DNA of 49,043 nt from Pseudidiomarina taiwanensis (GTDB taxonomy: Bacteria > Pseudomonadota > Gammaproteobacteria > Enterobacterales > Alteromonadaceae). The DNA is taken from positions 1-49,043 of the forward strand of contig NZ_PIQG01000006.1 in assembly GCF_003987435.1 (NCBI RefSeq), in the 5' to 3' direction. Positions 37,459 to 45,487 of the stretch are shown here, piece by piece. The first letter of the stretch is position 1; every line of letters begins with the position of its first letter. Under the pieces are notes generated by a model. That model did no database searches. It saw only the letters and a program-made list of their open reading frames with translations, and was not told the DNA's origin. Both the position numbers and the translations under genes were made by a program.

Positions 37459-38165
37459 AGTTCAAGACACGTATCTAAGGCAATTTTGAGCATAGTTTGA
37501 TAGCCCACTTGGCGCTGCTCGGCCGATGCATGTTCACCACGGATAAGATGATCTGATACGGTCAGAATCGATAATGCCCGTTTACCGTGCTCCGCAGCGA
37601 TGCTGTAGAGTCCTGCAGATTCCATATCAACACCTAGTAACCGATAGCGCTCAAACAATGTATTCAAGTTTGGATCAGCATCGTAAAAGCGATCCGTCGT
37701 AAAGATGTTGCCAACATGAAACTGAGAGGTGTACTCAGCAGCTCTTGCGGTAGCAATCTGGAGTAATTCAAAGTTTGCGATGGCGGCATAATCGAGCCCG
37801 CCAAACCGGTTTCGATTAAACGTTGAATCAGTACATGCGCCTTGCGCAAAAATGATATCGTTTAGATTAACCGCACCAAGGGTGGCGCCACAGGTCCCCA
37901 CGCGAATGATGGTTTCAACGCCATAATACGCCATCAGTTCATGATAATAGATAGCACTCGATGGGATCCCCATCCCTGATCCCATGACCGATACGCGACG
38001 ACCTTGATAATAGCCGGTAAAGCCAAACATATTGCGAACCGAGGTAACACATTCCACCTGCTCTAGATAGCTATCAGCGATGAATTTTGCCCTTAATGGG
38101 TCGCCCGGCATCAAGCAAATCTCTGCAAATGCGCCATGCGCCGCGTCAATATGTGGAGTCGCCAT
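37455..38165 (-). CDS. deoD: Purine nucleoside phosphorylase DeoD
   Basis: Hexameric phosphorylase splitting purine (deoxy)nucleosides to base and (deoxy)ribose-1-phosphate. ATG at 38165 gives 236 residues with GAAGGAAG upstream; the longer in-frame start lies inside deoB. Motifs include MATPHIDAAHGAFAEICLMPGDPLRAKFIAD, EVETIIRVGTCG-type active site (VETIIRVGTCGA), and DMESAGLYSIAAEHGK. Last gene of the deo operon; two bases after deoB. Confidence 0.96.
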   Translation of the reverse strand: MATPHIDAAHGAFAEICLMPGDPLRAKFIADSYLEQVECVTSVRNMFGFTGYYQGRRVSVMGSGMGIPSSAIYYHELMAYYGVETIIRVGTCGATLGAVNLNDIIFAQGACTDSTFNRNRFGGLDYAAIANFELLQIATARAAEYTSQFHVGNIFTTDRFYDADPNLNTLFERYRLLGVDMESAGLYSIAAEHGKRALSILTVSDHLIRGEHASAEQRQVGYQTMLKIALDTCLEL

Positions 38166-38167
38166 GG

Positions 38168-39373
38168 TTAATCTTCCTTCTGTTGAGTCAACGCAACTTG
38201 GCCATGCAAGAGTGGCGGTAAGGCCAACCATTTCGCGATGGTTTGACCGATATCAGCAAAACTCGAACGAGCTCCGATAGAACCAACAGGAACCATGGGC
38301 CCAGTTGCTAAAAATGGGACATACTCGCGGGTGTGGTCCGTACCCGGCCAGGTCGGGTCACAGCCATGGTCAGCAGTTAAGACGAGAAGGTCATCAGCAG
38401 CTAACGTGGCCATAAGTTGCGGTAATAATTGATCAAACTGCTCAAGTGCCTGAGCATAGCCTGCAACATCACGACGATGACCAAACTCACTATCAAAATC
38501 GACGAGGTTAGTAAAAATAAGGCTGCCATCTGGCGCCTGCTTAAGCTGCTCGACCGTGCTCGCAACAAGCGCATCTAGTCCAGTCGCCTTAACCGCTTTG
38601 GTGATGCCTTGGTGGGCGAAAATATCAGCGATTTTGCCGATACTAATCACTTCTCGACCATTCTCTTTGGCGATATCAAGTAGGGTCTTTTGATGAGGTG
38701 GAACCGCGTAGTCTCGACGGTTGCCTGTGCGCTTAAAGTCACTCGCAGACTCGCCGATAAAAGGTCGCGCGATCACTCGACCAATGTTATACGGATCGAG
38801 TAAGGTGCGCGCAATTTCGCACACTTGATACAAACGTTCTAAGCCAAAATGCTGTTCATGTGCAGCTATTTGGAAAACTGAATCGGCAGAAGTATAAACA
38901 ATCGGCTTCCCTGTTTTGATATGTTCATCGCCAAGCGCTTTGATAATATCAGTGCCTGAAGCATGGCAATTCCCTAATACTCCCGGTAATTTCGCTTGGT
39001 CAATCAAATCAGCTAATAATGTACTTGGAAAACTGTGATCGCGCTGGTGAAAATAGCCCCAGTCAAACATAACGGGGACACCCGCCATCTCCCAATGACC
39101 TGACGGGGTATCTTTACCGGAAGAAACTTCGGCAGCCCAACCATAAGCGCCCTGAAGTTCACTCTCAGGCGGTAGCATAAGATGTGCTGGTGTTGCACCC
39201 GTTGCTCCATACGCAGCATGCCCTAGCCCAAGAGCAAGTAGATTGGGGATCTGCAATGGTCGCGATGCGGCAATATGGCCAAAGGTATTCGCTCCCACAT
39301 CACCAAACTGAGCCGCATCCGGAGCGGCCCCAATACCAAACGAATCTAGCACGACAATGACGGCACGACTCAT
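38168..39373 (-). CDS. deoB: Phosphopentomutase DeoB
   Basis: Interconverts ribose- or deoxyribose-1-phosphate and -5-phosphate. It has 401 residues of the alkaline phosphatase superfamily: [14 protein letters not shown] holds the first metal-binding Asp, and [23 protein letters not shown] holds the C-terminal metal ligands and the T/H core. Starts in an ATGA overlap with deoA, with AAGGAG upstream. Confidence 0.97.
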   Translation of the reverse strand: MSRAVIVVLDSFGIGAAPDAAQFGDVGANTFGHIAASRPLQIPNLLALGLGHAAYGATGATPAHLMLPPESELQGAYGWAAEVSSGKDTPSGHWEMAGVPVMFDWGYFHQRDHSFPSTLLADLIDQAKLPGVLGNCHASGTDIIKALGDEHIKTGKPIVYTSADSVFQIAAHEQHFGLERLYQVCEIARTLLDPYNIGRVIARPFIGESASDFKRTGNRRDYAVPPHQKTLLDIAKENGREVISIGKIADIFAHQGITKAVKATGLDALVASTVEQLKQAPDGSLIFTNLVDFDSEFGHRRDVAGYAQALEQFDQLLPQLMATLAADDLLVLTADHGCDPTWPGTDHTREYVPFLATGPMVPVGSIGARSSFADIGQTIAKWLALPPLLHGQVALTQQKED

Positions 39374-40698
39374 ACTTGCTCCTTGATGCGCTCAACACAC
39401 AAAGGGGTCTGCTGTGGCGCTTTATCTGTCACAGTAAACGCAGCTTGGAGTCGTGTTGCGGCCTGCTCCCAGGCTGCTTCGGTACGAGCGTAAATCATGA
39501 GTAAGGGTTGTCCGACCGTCACTGCATCACCGAGTTGCACAATTTCATCTAAACCAACACCATAATCAAGTTGATCATCACTGTGTTGTCTTCCTCCGCC
39601 TAATGCTACAACCGCCATGCCAACTGCGCGCGTATCAATCGCACTGACAATACCAGTACTTGCAGCTAATAGCGGTTTGGCGATAGGAGCTAAGGGCATC
39701 TGCTTGGGGTATGATTCTAAGATATCCGCAGGTCCGCCAAGTGCAGCAACCATTTGCTCAAAACGCTCGGCAGCTGCACCAGAGGCTAGCACGGCTTGTA
39801 CTTTATCGCGCGCACGTTCAGCGTTTAGCTCTATCTTCCCAACGCGTAACATCTCGATGGCAAGCTCAATGGTCACCTCTGCGAGGCGTGGTGCTTTAAT
39901 ATTACCTTTAAGAAACTCGATCGCCTCATACACCTCGATAGAGTTACCCGCAGAACGTGCTAATGGTTGATTCATATCCGTTAATAAGGCCGAAGTCGGG
40001 ACTCCAGCATCGTTGGCGACTGTGACTAAACTTTGAGCGAGTGCCTTTGCCTGCGCCGTATCTCGCATCACCGCACCATTCCCAACTTTCACATCGAGCA
40101 CTAAACCGTCTAACCCTGCTGCAAGCTTCTTAGATAAAATTGAAGCCGTAATCAACGGAATCGATTCGACCGTTGCGCTGATATCTCGAGTTGCGTAAAA
40201 CCGTGCGTCAGCAGGAGCCAATTCACCAGTTTGGCCGATTATCGCAACACCTAAATCGGCCACGATTTGCTGAAATTTTGCTAAGCTCGGAGTGGTGTTG
40301 TAACCCGGTATCGCATCGAATTTGTCACGTGTGCCACCGGTATGACCAAGCCCACGCCCAGAAATCATGGGGACATAGCCGCCGCAGCAAGCAACAATTG
40401 GACCCAACATAAGGCTTACAAGGTCACCTACGCCCCCTGTCGAATGCTTGTCTAATACGGGGCCATTTAACTTCATCTGCTGCCAAGCAAGCACTTGTCC
40501 GGAATCTCGCATAGCTTCGGTTAGCGCAACACGCTCGGATAGGGTCATATCCTGAAAATATACCGCCATCGCAAACGCTGAAATTTGGCTCTCGGCAATC
40601 GAGCCATCATGGAGACCTCGGACAAAATACTGAATTTGTTCCGTGGTTAAAGTTTCACCATCGCGTTTCGCGCGGATAATTTCTTGCGGTAAATACAT
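39370..40698 (-). CDS. deoA: Thymidine phosphorylase DeoA
   Basis: Phosphorolysis of thymidine and deoxyuridine to base and deoxyribose-1-phosphate. ATG at 40698, overlapping the deoC stop as TGATG, gives 442 residues. Motif [26 protein letters not shown] and [23 protein letters not shown] are diagnostic. Confidence 0.97.
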   Translation of the reverse strand: MYLPQEIIRAKRDGETLTTEQIQYFVRGLHDGSIAESQISAFAMAVYFQDMTLSERVALTEAMRDSGQVLAWQQMKLNGPVLDKHSTGGVGDLVSLMLGPIVACCGGYVPMISGRGLGHTGGTRDKFDAIPGYNTTPSLAKFQQIVADLGVAIIGQTGELAPADARFYATRDISATVESIPLITASILSKKLAAGLDGLVLDVKVGNGAVMRDTAQAKALAQSLVTVANDAGVPTSALLTDMNQPLARSAGNSIEVYEAIEFLKGNIKAPRLAEVTIELAIEMLRVGKIELNAERARDKVQAVLASGAAAERFEQMVAALGGPADILESYPKQMPLAPIAKPLLAASTGIVSAIDTRAVGMAVVALGGGRQHSDDQLDYGVGLDEIVQLGDAVTVGQPLLMIYARTEAAWEQAATRLQAAFTVTDKAPQQTPLCVERIKEQV

Positions 40699-41474
40699 CA
40701 ATAACTACTCTCATCTTTACTCGACGGGTCGTGTTGCCCCTCAAGAATACGTTGAATATCGGCTAATAAACCACTTGCGCCAAAGCGAAACGACTCGGGC
40801 TGTAGCCATTGCTCGCCCATGATCTCGGTTGCAAGCTCTAGGTATGCTGCGGCGTCTGTTACAGTGCGAATTCCGCCAGCGGCCTTGAAGCCAACACGTT
40901 GACCACTTAACTTGATGCGCTCAAGCATCACCCGAGCGGCATCGAGCGTTGCATTAACCTCGACTTTCCCAGTAGATGTTTTAATAAAATCTGCGCCACA
41001 ATCGATCACCAAATCACTTGCGCCTGCGATCAACTCAGGCGTCTCAAGAATACCGCTTTCAATGATGACTTTTAGTTTTAATGGGCTTGGACAAACCTCG
41101 CGTACCTGCCTAACAAGCGCCTCCGCAGCAGCATAATTCCCTGTTAATATTTCACGGTATGGCAATACCAGATCAATCTCGTCAGCACCGGCAGCGACCG
41201 CGCGCTGGGTCTCGTCTAGGGCCCGTTGCAGGTTACTTGAGCCATCGGGGAAATTAGTCACAGTTGCGATCTGCACCGTCGACAAACCGCGTTGTCGCAA
41301 GAGTTGTTTGGCTTGAAAAATATGCTCAGGATACACGCACAATGCAGCCGGTTGTCCAAACGGAGTATCGGCCTGTTGCACGAGCCGTTCAATCGCTGCT
41401 GGCGTATCGGTCACATTCAACGAGGTTAAATCAATTAATGGCAGGCAGCGTGATGCTGTTATTTCTGGGCTCAT
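40698..41474 (-). CDS. deoC: Deoxyribose-phosphate aldolase DeoC
   Basis: Cleaves deoxyribose-5-phosphate to glyceraldehyde-3-phosphate and acetaldehyde. It has 258 residues of TIM-barrel fold; the Schiff-base lysine lies in DFIKTSTGKVEVNAT, and the second lysine in VGFKAAGGIRTV. Lies ten bases after cdd and overlaps deoA, so one cdd-deoCABD unit. Confidence 0.97.
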   Translation of the reverse strand: MSPEITASRCLPLIDLTSLNVTDTPAAIERLVQQADTPFGQPAALCVYPEHIFQAKQLLRQRGLSTVQIATVTNFPDGSSNLQRALDETQRAVAAGADEIDLVLPYREILTGNYAAAEALVRQVREVCPSPLKLKVIIESGILETPELIAGASDLVIDCGADFIKTSTGKVEVNATLDAARVMLERIKLSGQRVGFKAAGGIRTVTDAAAYLELATEIMGEQWLQPESFRFGASGLLADIQRILEGQHDPSSKDESSY

Positions 41475-41484
41475 CTCTCAACCT

Positions 41485-41907
41485 CTACTTTAGAGTCGGT
41501 TCAAATGTCTGAAAAGCGTCGGGCAATAATTGCTCTAATGACCAGACCTTTTCACCTACTTTAGCGGTCGAAATAACGGGGGTTTGCGGAGCGATAAATT
41601 CAGCGAGCACCTGTCGACACGCGCCACAGGGTGAATAGACCACTTCACTTGGGGTGTAGATACAAACAGAAACAACATCTTTTAAGTCATATCCTTGCGC
41701 CTGTGCTGAAAATATTGCGGTGCGTTCAGCACAGTTTGTTAACCCGTAGGATGCATTCTCGACGTTACAACCGGTGACAACTGAGCCGTCTTTAAATAAT
41801 AAGACGGCTCCTACTGGAAAGCGGCTATATGGGGCATGGGCTCTTGTGGCTGCTGCTTGAGCGATTTGTTTTAGCTCGGTGATCTCGAGCGTTACATTAT
41901 TCTGCAT
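41485..41907 (-). CDS. cdd: Cytidine deaminase (tetrameric type)
   Basis: Converts cytidine/deoxycytidine to uridine/deoxyuridine, feeding the deo phosphorylases. It has 140 residues, the short zinc-dependent homotetrameric type. Zinc ligands are in NCAERTAIFSA (C and catalytic E) and PCGACRQVL (two C). GGATG lies shortly before ATG. First gene of the cdd-deoCABD operon. Confidence 0.95.
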   Translation of the reverse strand: MQNNVTLEITELKQIAQAAATRAHAPYSRFPVGAVLLFKDGSVVTGCNVENASYGLTNCAERTAIFSAQAQGYDLKDVVSVCIYTPSEVVYSPCGACRQVLAEFIAPQTPVISTAKVGEKVWSLEQLLPDAFQTFEPTLK

Positions 41908-41938
41908 AACATCCGATCAAAAATTCATGGTTGGATAG

Positions 41939-41966
41939 CTTATCTCCGCTCTCAATAATTTTCCAA
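41939..41966 (-). promoter_or_regulatory. Candidate promoter of the cdd-deo operon
   Basis: On the minus strand TTGGAA (41961-41966), a 16-base spacer and GATAAG (41939-41944). It lies within 60 bases of cdd in the 175-base divergent region. No clear CytR or DeoR operator was seen. Confidence 0.4.
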
Positions 41967-41985
41967 TTTTTATACATAAAATACC

Positions 41986-42014
41986 TTGCGCAAACTGTAT
42001 TCAGCGACTATATT
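41986..42014 (+). promoter_or_regulatory. Promoter of the DUF2892-arsR unit
   Basis: TTGCGC (41986-41991), a 17-base spacer and TATATT (42009-42014), close to sigma-70 consensus. The start would be near 42021, inside the dyad described next. It leaves room for the AGGAG ribosome site before the ATG at 42083. Confidence 0.55.
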
Positions 42015-42018
42015 TCAG

Positions 42019-42039
42019 TTAATTCTAAAATAAAATTAA
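42019..42039. promoter_or_regulatory. Inverted repeat, candidate ArsR-type operator
   Basis: TTAATT (42019-42024), nine bases, AATTAA (42034-42039). The dyad overlaps the expected transcription start, where an autorepressing ArsR protein would block initiation. The DUF2892-arsR pair just downstream encodes such a protein. Confidence 0.45.
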
Positions 42040-42082
42040 TCACCATTATTTTGGTCATTTTAGTTATAATAGGAGTTCTGAT

Positions 42083-42295
42083 ATGAGTGTTGAACGTGCG
42101 CTAACGGCTTTTGCGGGCTTCATGATCCTGCTCTCGGTCGCTTTGACTGTCTGGGTTCACCCAAATTTTGTATGGTTTACAGTCTTTATCGGTGCTAATT
42201 TATTTCAACAGTCTTTTACCGGTTTTTGCCCGGCGACCATCATCTTGCGTAAGGTTTTCAAATTAAAAACTGAACGTGAGTTAGCGTCGTCATAA
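42083..42295 (+). CDS. DUF2892 small membrane protein
   Basis: A 70-residue protein with two hydrophobic helices (FAGFMILLSVALTVWV and FVWFTVFIGANLF) and the family end QQSFTGFCPATIILRKV with one Cys. DUF2892 is also the C-terminal membrane part of rhodanese YgaP, encoded beside the ArsR regulator YgaV in E. coli. Here no rhodanese domain is attached. AGGAG lies seven bases before the ATG. Probably involved in sulfur-species handling; that is inference. Confidence 0.75.
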   Translation: MSVERALTAFAGFMILLSVALTVWVHPNFVWFTVFIGANLFQQSFTGFCPATIILRKVFKLKTERELASS

Positions 42296-42326
42296 GCTTT
42301 GTACTAGCTACTAAGAGTCCCTAATT

Positions 42327-42641
42327 ATGGAAGCACAAGACATCGCTGAATTGCAACAAGAAGAGGCACATGATGCCGCCACTTTTTTACGCTCACTGGC
42401 TAACGAGCATCGTTTGCAAATTCTTTGTCATCTGGCCGCAGGAGAACAAAGTGTCGGTGATTTGAATCGTCATTTTCCACTCAGTGCCTCGGCCTTCTCG
42501 CAGCATTTGTCTGTGCTGAGACAACAAGGGTTAGTGAAGTTTAGAAAAGAAGCACAGACCATTTACTACTCAATCAACGATCCCGATACGATGGACTTTA
42601 TTCGTTTATTGAAAGGTAAATTCTGCCCTGATTTTAGATAA
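42327..42641 (+). CDS. ArsR-family regulator, YgaV/BigR/SqrR-like
   Basis: A 104-residue winged-helix repressor: RSLANEHRLQILCHL, recognition helix SASAFSQHLSVLRQQGLV, wing RKEAQTIYYSIND. Two cysteines, one in ILCHL (about residue 35) and one in KGKFCPDFR near the C-terminus, sit where BigR, SqrR and YgaV carry their persulfide-sensing Cys pair. Metal-binding CxC of classical ArsR is absent. Lies 31 bases after DUF2892, so in one transcript with it and likely autoregulated through the dyad at 42019-42039. Confidence 0.85.
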   Translation: MEAQDIAELQQEEAHDAATFLRSLANEHRLQILCHLAAGEQSVGDLNRHFPLSASAFSQHLSVLRQQGLVKFRKEAQTIYYSINDPDTMDFIRLLKGKFCPDFR

Positions 42642-42643
42642 CT

Positions 42644-43090
42644 TCATGGATACCGCATAACAATTGCGGATTCACGCTCTCCAGTCGATGTGGGATAGTA
42701 ATTTGGTCGCTGTCCCACCTCGCTAAAACCGATTTTCCGGTATAGCCCTAAAGCCGCAACATTCGTCTCTCTTACTTCAAGAAACACAGCTTGTTGATAT
42801 GTGTCGGCTTCAGCAAGAACGGCTCGGAGCATCTGTTCAGCTATTCCTTTTCGCTGCCAGCTTGGGGCCACAGCAATATTCATAACTGTCCGCTCAGCAG
42901 GAGTCACTTGAGTTATGGTAAAGGCAACCAGCTCTTGCTCTATCATCACGCCCCAATTTTGATACGACTCTGCAAAGCAACTCTCAAGTGTTGCTGCTGA
43001 CCATGGCATAGGATGCGCTGCAATTTCGATCTGGACCACCTGATTGCACCACGTAAGCGGATAGATCAGCCTTGGCACAGCTGCTGCCAT
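42644..43090 (-). CDS. rimI: Ribosomal protein S18 alanine N-acetyltransferase RimI
   Basis: GNAT-family enzyme acetylating the N-terminus of S18. ATG at 43090 gives 148 residues, equal to E. coli RimI. The acetyl-CoA motif NIAVAPSWQRKGIAEQML and the C-terminal NVAALGLYRKIGFSEVGQRPNYYP are clear. It overlaps the holD end, the holD-rimI order found in E. coli. Confidence 0.92.
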   Translation of the reverse strand: MAAAVPRLIYPLTWCNQVVQIEIAAHPMPWSAATLESCFAESYQNWGVMIEQELVAFTITQVTPAERTVMNIAVAPSWQRKGIAEQMLRAVLAEADTYQQAVFLEVRETNVAALGLYRKIGFSEVGQRPNYYPTSTGERESAIVMRYP

Positions 43091-43428
43091 AACGCTTTCT
43101 TCTGTTCTGAGGTAAGTAATTCCGGAATCGTCTCGAGATCGATAACTCGTCCACTCCATGAATCAAGTAGCTGCGGGTTAACCTCAACGCGTTGGATTGT
43201 CCGTTGTGGACCAGAGAGTAGATTGGCCAAGTCGTTAAGCCAAACGGGAGCATGAACGGGCCAAGGTGACTGCAACCTAACAATAATTTCACCAAAGCGA
43301 TAATGGTGGCGAAACTGTGGACTCGGTGAAATCGCCGGTGCAACCTCCCAAACACGCAAGCCGAGCGCAACAAGGGCACGCTTTTGTTGTTCAGATAATG
43401 TGAGTTTTGGAGAGTCTATCGCTGTCAT
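43066..43428 (-). CDS. holD: DNA polymerase III psi subunit HolD
   Basis: Psi links the clamp loader to chi, which binds SSB. The protein is 120 residues (137 in E. coli). Similarity is low but the C-terminal ALWQQLCQG, the N-terminal ALVALGLRVWEV pattern and the holD-rimI gene order support the call. It starts 47 bases after tRNA-Trp, with no evident terminator between. Confidence 0.8.
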   Translation of the reverse strand: MTAIDSPKLTLSEQQKRALVALGLRVWEVAPAISPSPQFRHHYRFGEIIVRLQSPWPVHAPVWLNDLANLLSGPQRTIQRVEVNPQLLDSWSGRVIDLETIPELLTSEQKKALWQQLCQG

Positions 43429-43474
43429 GGTTTCAGCTTAGCGTATGTTCTTCGCAGAAGGAAGGTATTAAGCG

Positions 43475-43551
43475 TGGCAGGGGCGGAGGGATTCGAACCC
43501 CCAACCGTCGGTTTTGGAGACCGCTGTTCTACCAATTGGAACTACGCCCCT
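43475..43551 (-). tRNA. trpT: tRNA-Trp (anticodon CCA)
   Basis: The minus strand folds into a full cloverleaf: acceptor AGGGGCG/CGCCCCT, D-stem GTTC/GAAC, anticodon loop CTCCAAA with anticodon CCA at 43515-43517, T-loop TTCGAAT, discriminator G and an encoded CCA. Loop sequence and acceptor match bacterial tRNA-Trp. The D-loop has nine bases, and the first anticodon-stem pair (27-43) is G-A. Confidence 0.95.
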
Positions 43552-43566
43552 ACAACACAAAGCGGG

Positions 43567-43594
43567 ATTATACTGGGCTAGGGACTGGTCGCAA
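43567..43594 (-). promoter_or_regulatory. Promoter of tRNA-Trp
   Basis: On the minus strand TTGCGA (43589-43594), a 16-base spacer and TATAAT (43567-43572), followed by a GC-rich CCCGC discriminator typical of stable RNA promoters. Start near 43560, nine bases before the mature tRNA. Confidence 0.75.
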
Positions 43595-43639
43595 GTAATT
43601 TATTCTATGCTCTGGCTTAACTGGTCTTTTTTTAGCCAT

Positions 43640-43664
43640 CCAAGTGAAAACTTGGTGTTATACT
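43640..43664 (+). promoter_or_regulatory. Candidate tamAB promoter with dyad
   Basis: TGTTATACT (extended -10; hexamer 43659-43664) lies about 30 bases before the tamA ATG. Just upstream is a perfect inverted repeat CCAAGT-GAAA-ACTTGG (43640-43655), which could be a regulator site. No good -35 is seen. Confidence 0.4.
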
Positions 43665-43696
43665 CAATTCATATCGAAGTGAGAAAAGAGAGATTT

Positions 43697-45487
43697 ATGC
43701 CATCCTTGTGGGTGAAATTTTGCCGTATACTGATACTGGCCTGTGCGCTCGTCGGCCTCAGCATCGCTCATGCTATCCCACAAAGCGAGAGTCCCGCTGA
43801 TGGTAAAATTTTACGCGTCGCCATTACCGGACTAGCGAGCGACCTTGAACAAAATGCCGAACAATTTATGGACATCATGCAACTTGATGATCAGCCCATT
43901 AGTTCTCGTTTTCGACTTCGCTACCTTATGCGCCGCGGGCAAGCGCAAATCACTGAGGCACTACAACCTTTTGGTTATTATCATAGCAATATCACCACTG
44001 AGCTAGAAGAAACAGCAACAGAGCTTAAGCTTACCTATACGGTCGCGCTAGGTCAGCCAACGAAAATCGCAAGTCTCAATCTAAATATTAGTGGTGCTGG
44101 AGCGACTGACCCGAGCTTTCAGGCACTGCAACAGTGGCCTCAGTTGCAGCCTGGTCAACAATTTGTCCATAGCGAATATGAGCGTTTAAAAGCGCGCTTA
44201 CTTGGTCTTGCCGCAGAACGTGGCTACTACGACGCTCGGCTATTACAACAAACAGTTAAAGTGGAGTTAAGTGATTTTAGCGCCATCATTAACCTTGACT
44301 ACGATACGGGTCGCCGCTATCGATTTGCTGCGCTTGAATTCTGCTGTAATGAGTTAGACCCTGACTTCTTGGCTCGCTTCCCACAATTCAAAGCTGGAGA
44401 TTACTTCAGCACTGACGCCTTATTTGATCTACAAGCGCAGTTAATGAGCACGAACTACTTCACAAATGTTGAATTAAGCCCTCGCTGGGATGAGAGAACT
44501 GAGGAGTTTGTGCCGACTGAAATCATTATGACTCCCAACCAACGCAATCGGTATCAGCTCGGTTTAGGTTACGGCACGGATACGGGGGCTCGAGCAACAT
44601 TTGGCTTTGACCGTCGTTGGGTTAACCGCCGTGGTCACAAGTTCTCATCGCTCATACGCTTGTCTGAACTGGAAAATACCGGCTCGTTCAATTATCAAAT
44701 TCCCGGTAATAACCCAACGATCGAGCATTATGATTTGCTTGCCGAGGTAACAGATACTTCATATTTACAGCAGTACTCGACCCTCTATCGTATCGCTGCT
44801 CGTGATGTCTACAACCATGAACGCTGGCAGCGGACGTATCAACTCACACTGATGAGTGAAGATTTTCGCTTTGGGACCAATCCAACCCAAAGTTCTAGCT
44901 TTTTAATTCCTAGTGTCGAGTGGAGTTTAATTGAGAGCACGAGCAGCACCAACAACCGCAACCTAATCGATGATGGCTATCGACTCAGCCTAACGTTGCA
45001 AGGTGCAACCGAGAGCATTCTCGCTGAAACAGATTTTATCTCAGCGAAAATGACAGGGAAATGGGTTCATCGGCTGAGCCCAGCTTGGCGCATATTGGCT
45101 CGAGGTGAACTTGGTATCCTCGAAACCAGTAATTTTAATGCCTTGCCACCCTCGTTGCGGTTTTTCACCGGGGGCGACTACTCTGTGCGTGGTTATGCTT
45201 TTCGTCAACTCGGTCCAAGTAATGACGAAGGCGTGATAATCAGCGGTCGATATTTGGTTGCATCAAGTCTTGAAGTCGACTACCAAATTACGGATAACTG
45301 GCGGATCGCAGCGTTTACGGATTTAGGGAATACCTTATTAAGTTGGGATGCTGAGTTAAAACAAAGCATTGGAGTGGGTGTCCGCTGGGTTTCTCCACTT
45401 GGCCCGATCCGCCTCGATCTCGCTCAAGCAATTGATGAACCGGGGTCGCCATGGCGCATCCATTTTACTCTGGGGCCTGATTTATGA
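43697..45487 (+). CDS. tamA: Translocation and assembly module protein TamA
   Basis: Outer-membrane Omp85-family protein that works with TamB in outer-membrane protein and phospholipid homeostasis. ATG at 43697 (GAGAG upstream) gives 596 residues, starting with signal sequence MPSLWVKFCRILILACALVGLSIAHA. Three POTRA domains (about 38-285) precede a beta-barrel (about 290-596). The barrel motifs GLGYGTDTGARATFGFDRRWVNRRGHKF and RFFTGGDYSVRGYAF are those of the Omp85 barrel. The in-frame stretch upstream runs through the tRNA gene and is not coding. Confidence 0.93.
   Translation: MPSLWVKFCRILILACALVGLSIAHAIPQSESPADGKILRVAITGLASDLEQNAEQFMDIMQLDDQPISSRFRLRYLMRRGQAQITEALQPFGYYHSNITTELEETATELKLTYTVALGQPTKIASLNLNISGAGATDPSFQALQQWPQLQPGQQFVHSEYERLKARLLGLAAERGYYDARLLQQTVKVELSDFSAIINLDYDTGRRYRFAALEFCCNELDPDFLARFPQFKAGDYFSTDALFDLQAQLMSTNYFTNVELSPRWDERTEEFVPTEIIMTPNQRNRYQLGLGYGTDTGARATFGFDRRWVNRRGHKFSSLIRLSELENTGSFNYQIPGNNPTIEHYDLLAEVTDTSYLQQYSTLYRIAARDVYNHERWQRTYQLTLMSEDFRFGTNPTQSSSFLIPSVEWSLIESTSSTNNRNLIDDGYRLSLTLQGATESILAETDFISAKMTGKWVHRLSPAWRILARGELGILETSNFNALPPSLRFFTGGDYSVRGYAFRQLGPSNDEGVIISGRYLVASSLEVDYQITDNWRIAAFTDLGNTLLSWDAELKQSIGVGVRWVSPLGPIRLDLAQAIDEPGSPWRIHFTLGPDL

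Noticed and set aside
42065-42070. TATAAT as promoter of the DUF2892 gene
   Set aside because: A start from it would leave out the AGGAG ribosome site, and no -35 is suitably placed.
43407-43598. Open frame with GGGGIRTPN-like start across the tRNA
   Set aside because: It is the translated tRNA-Trp; such frames are a known artefact.
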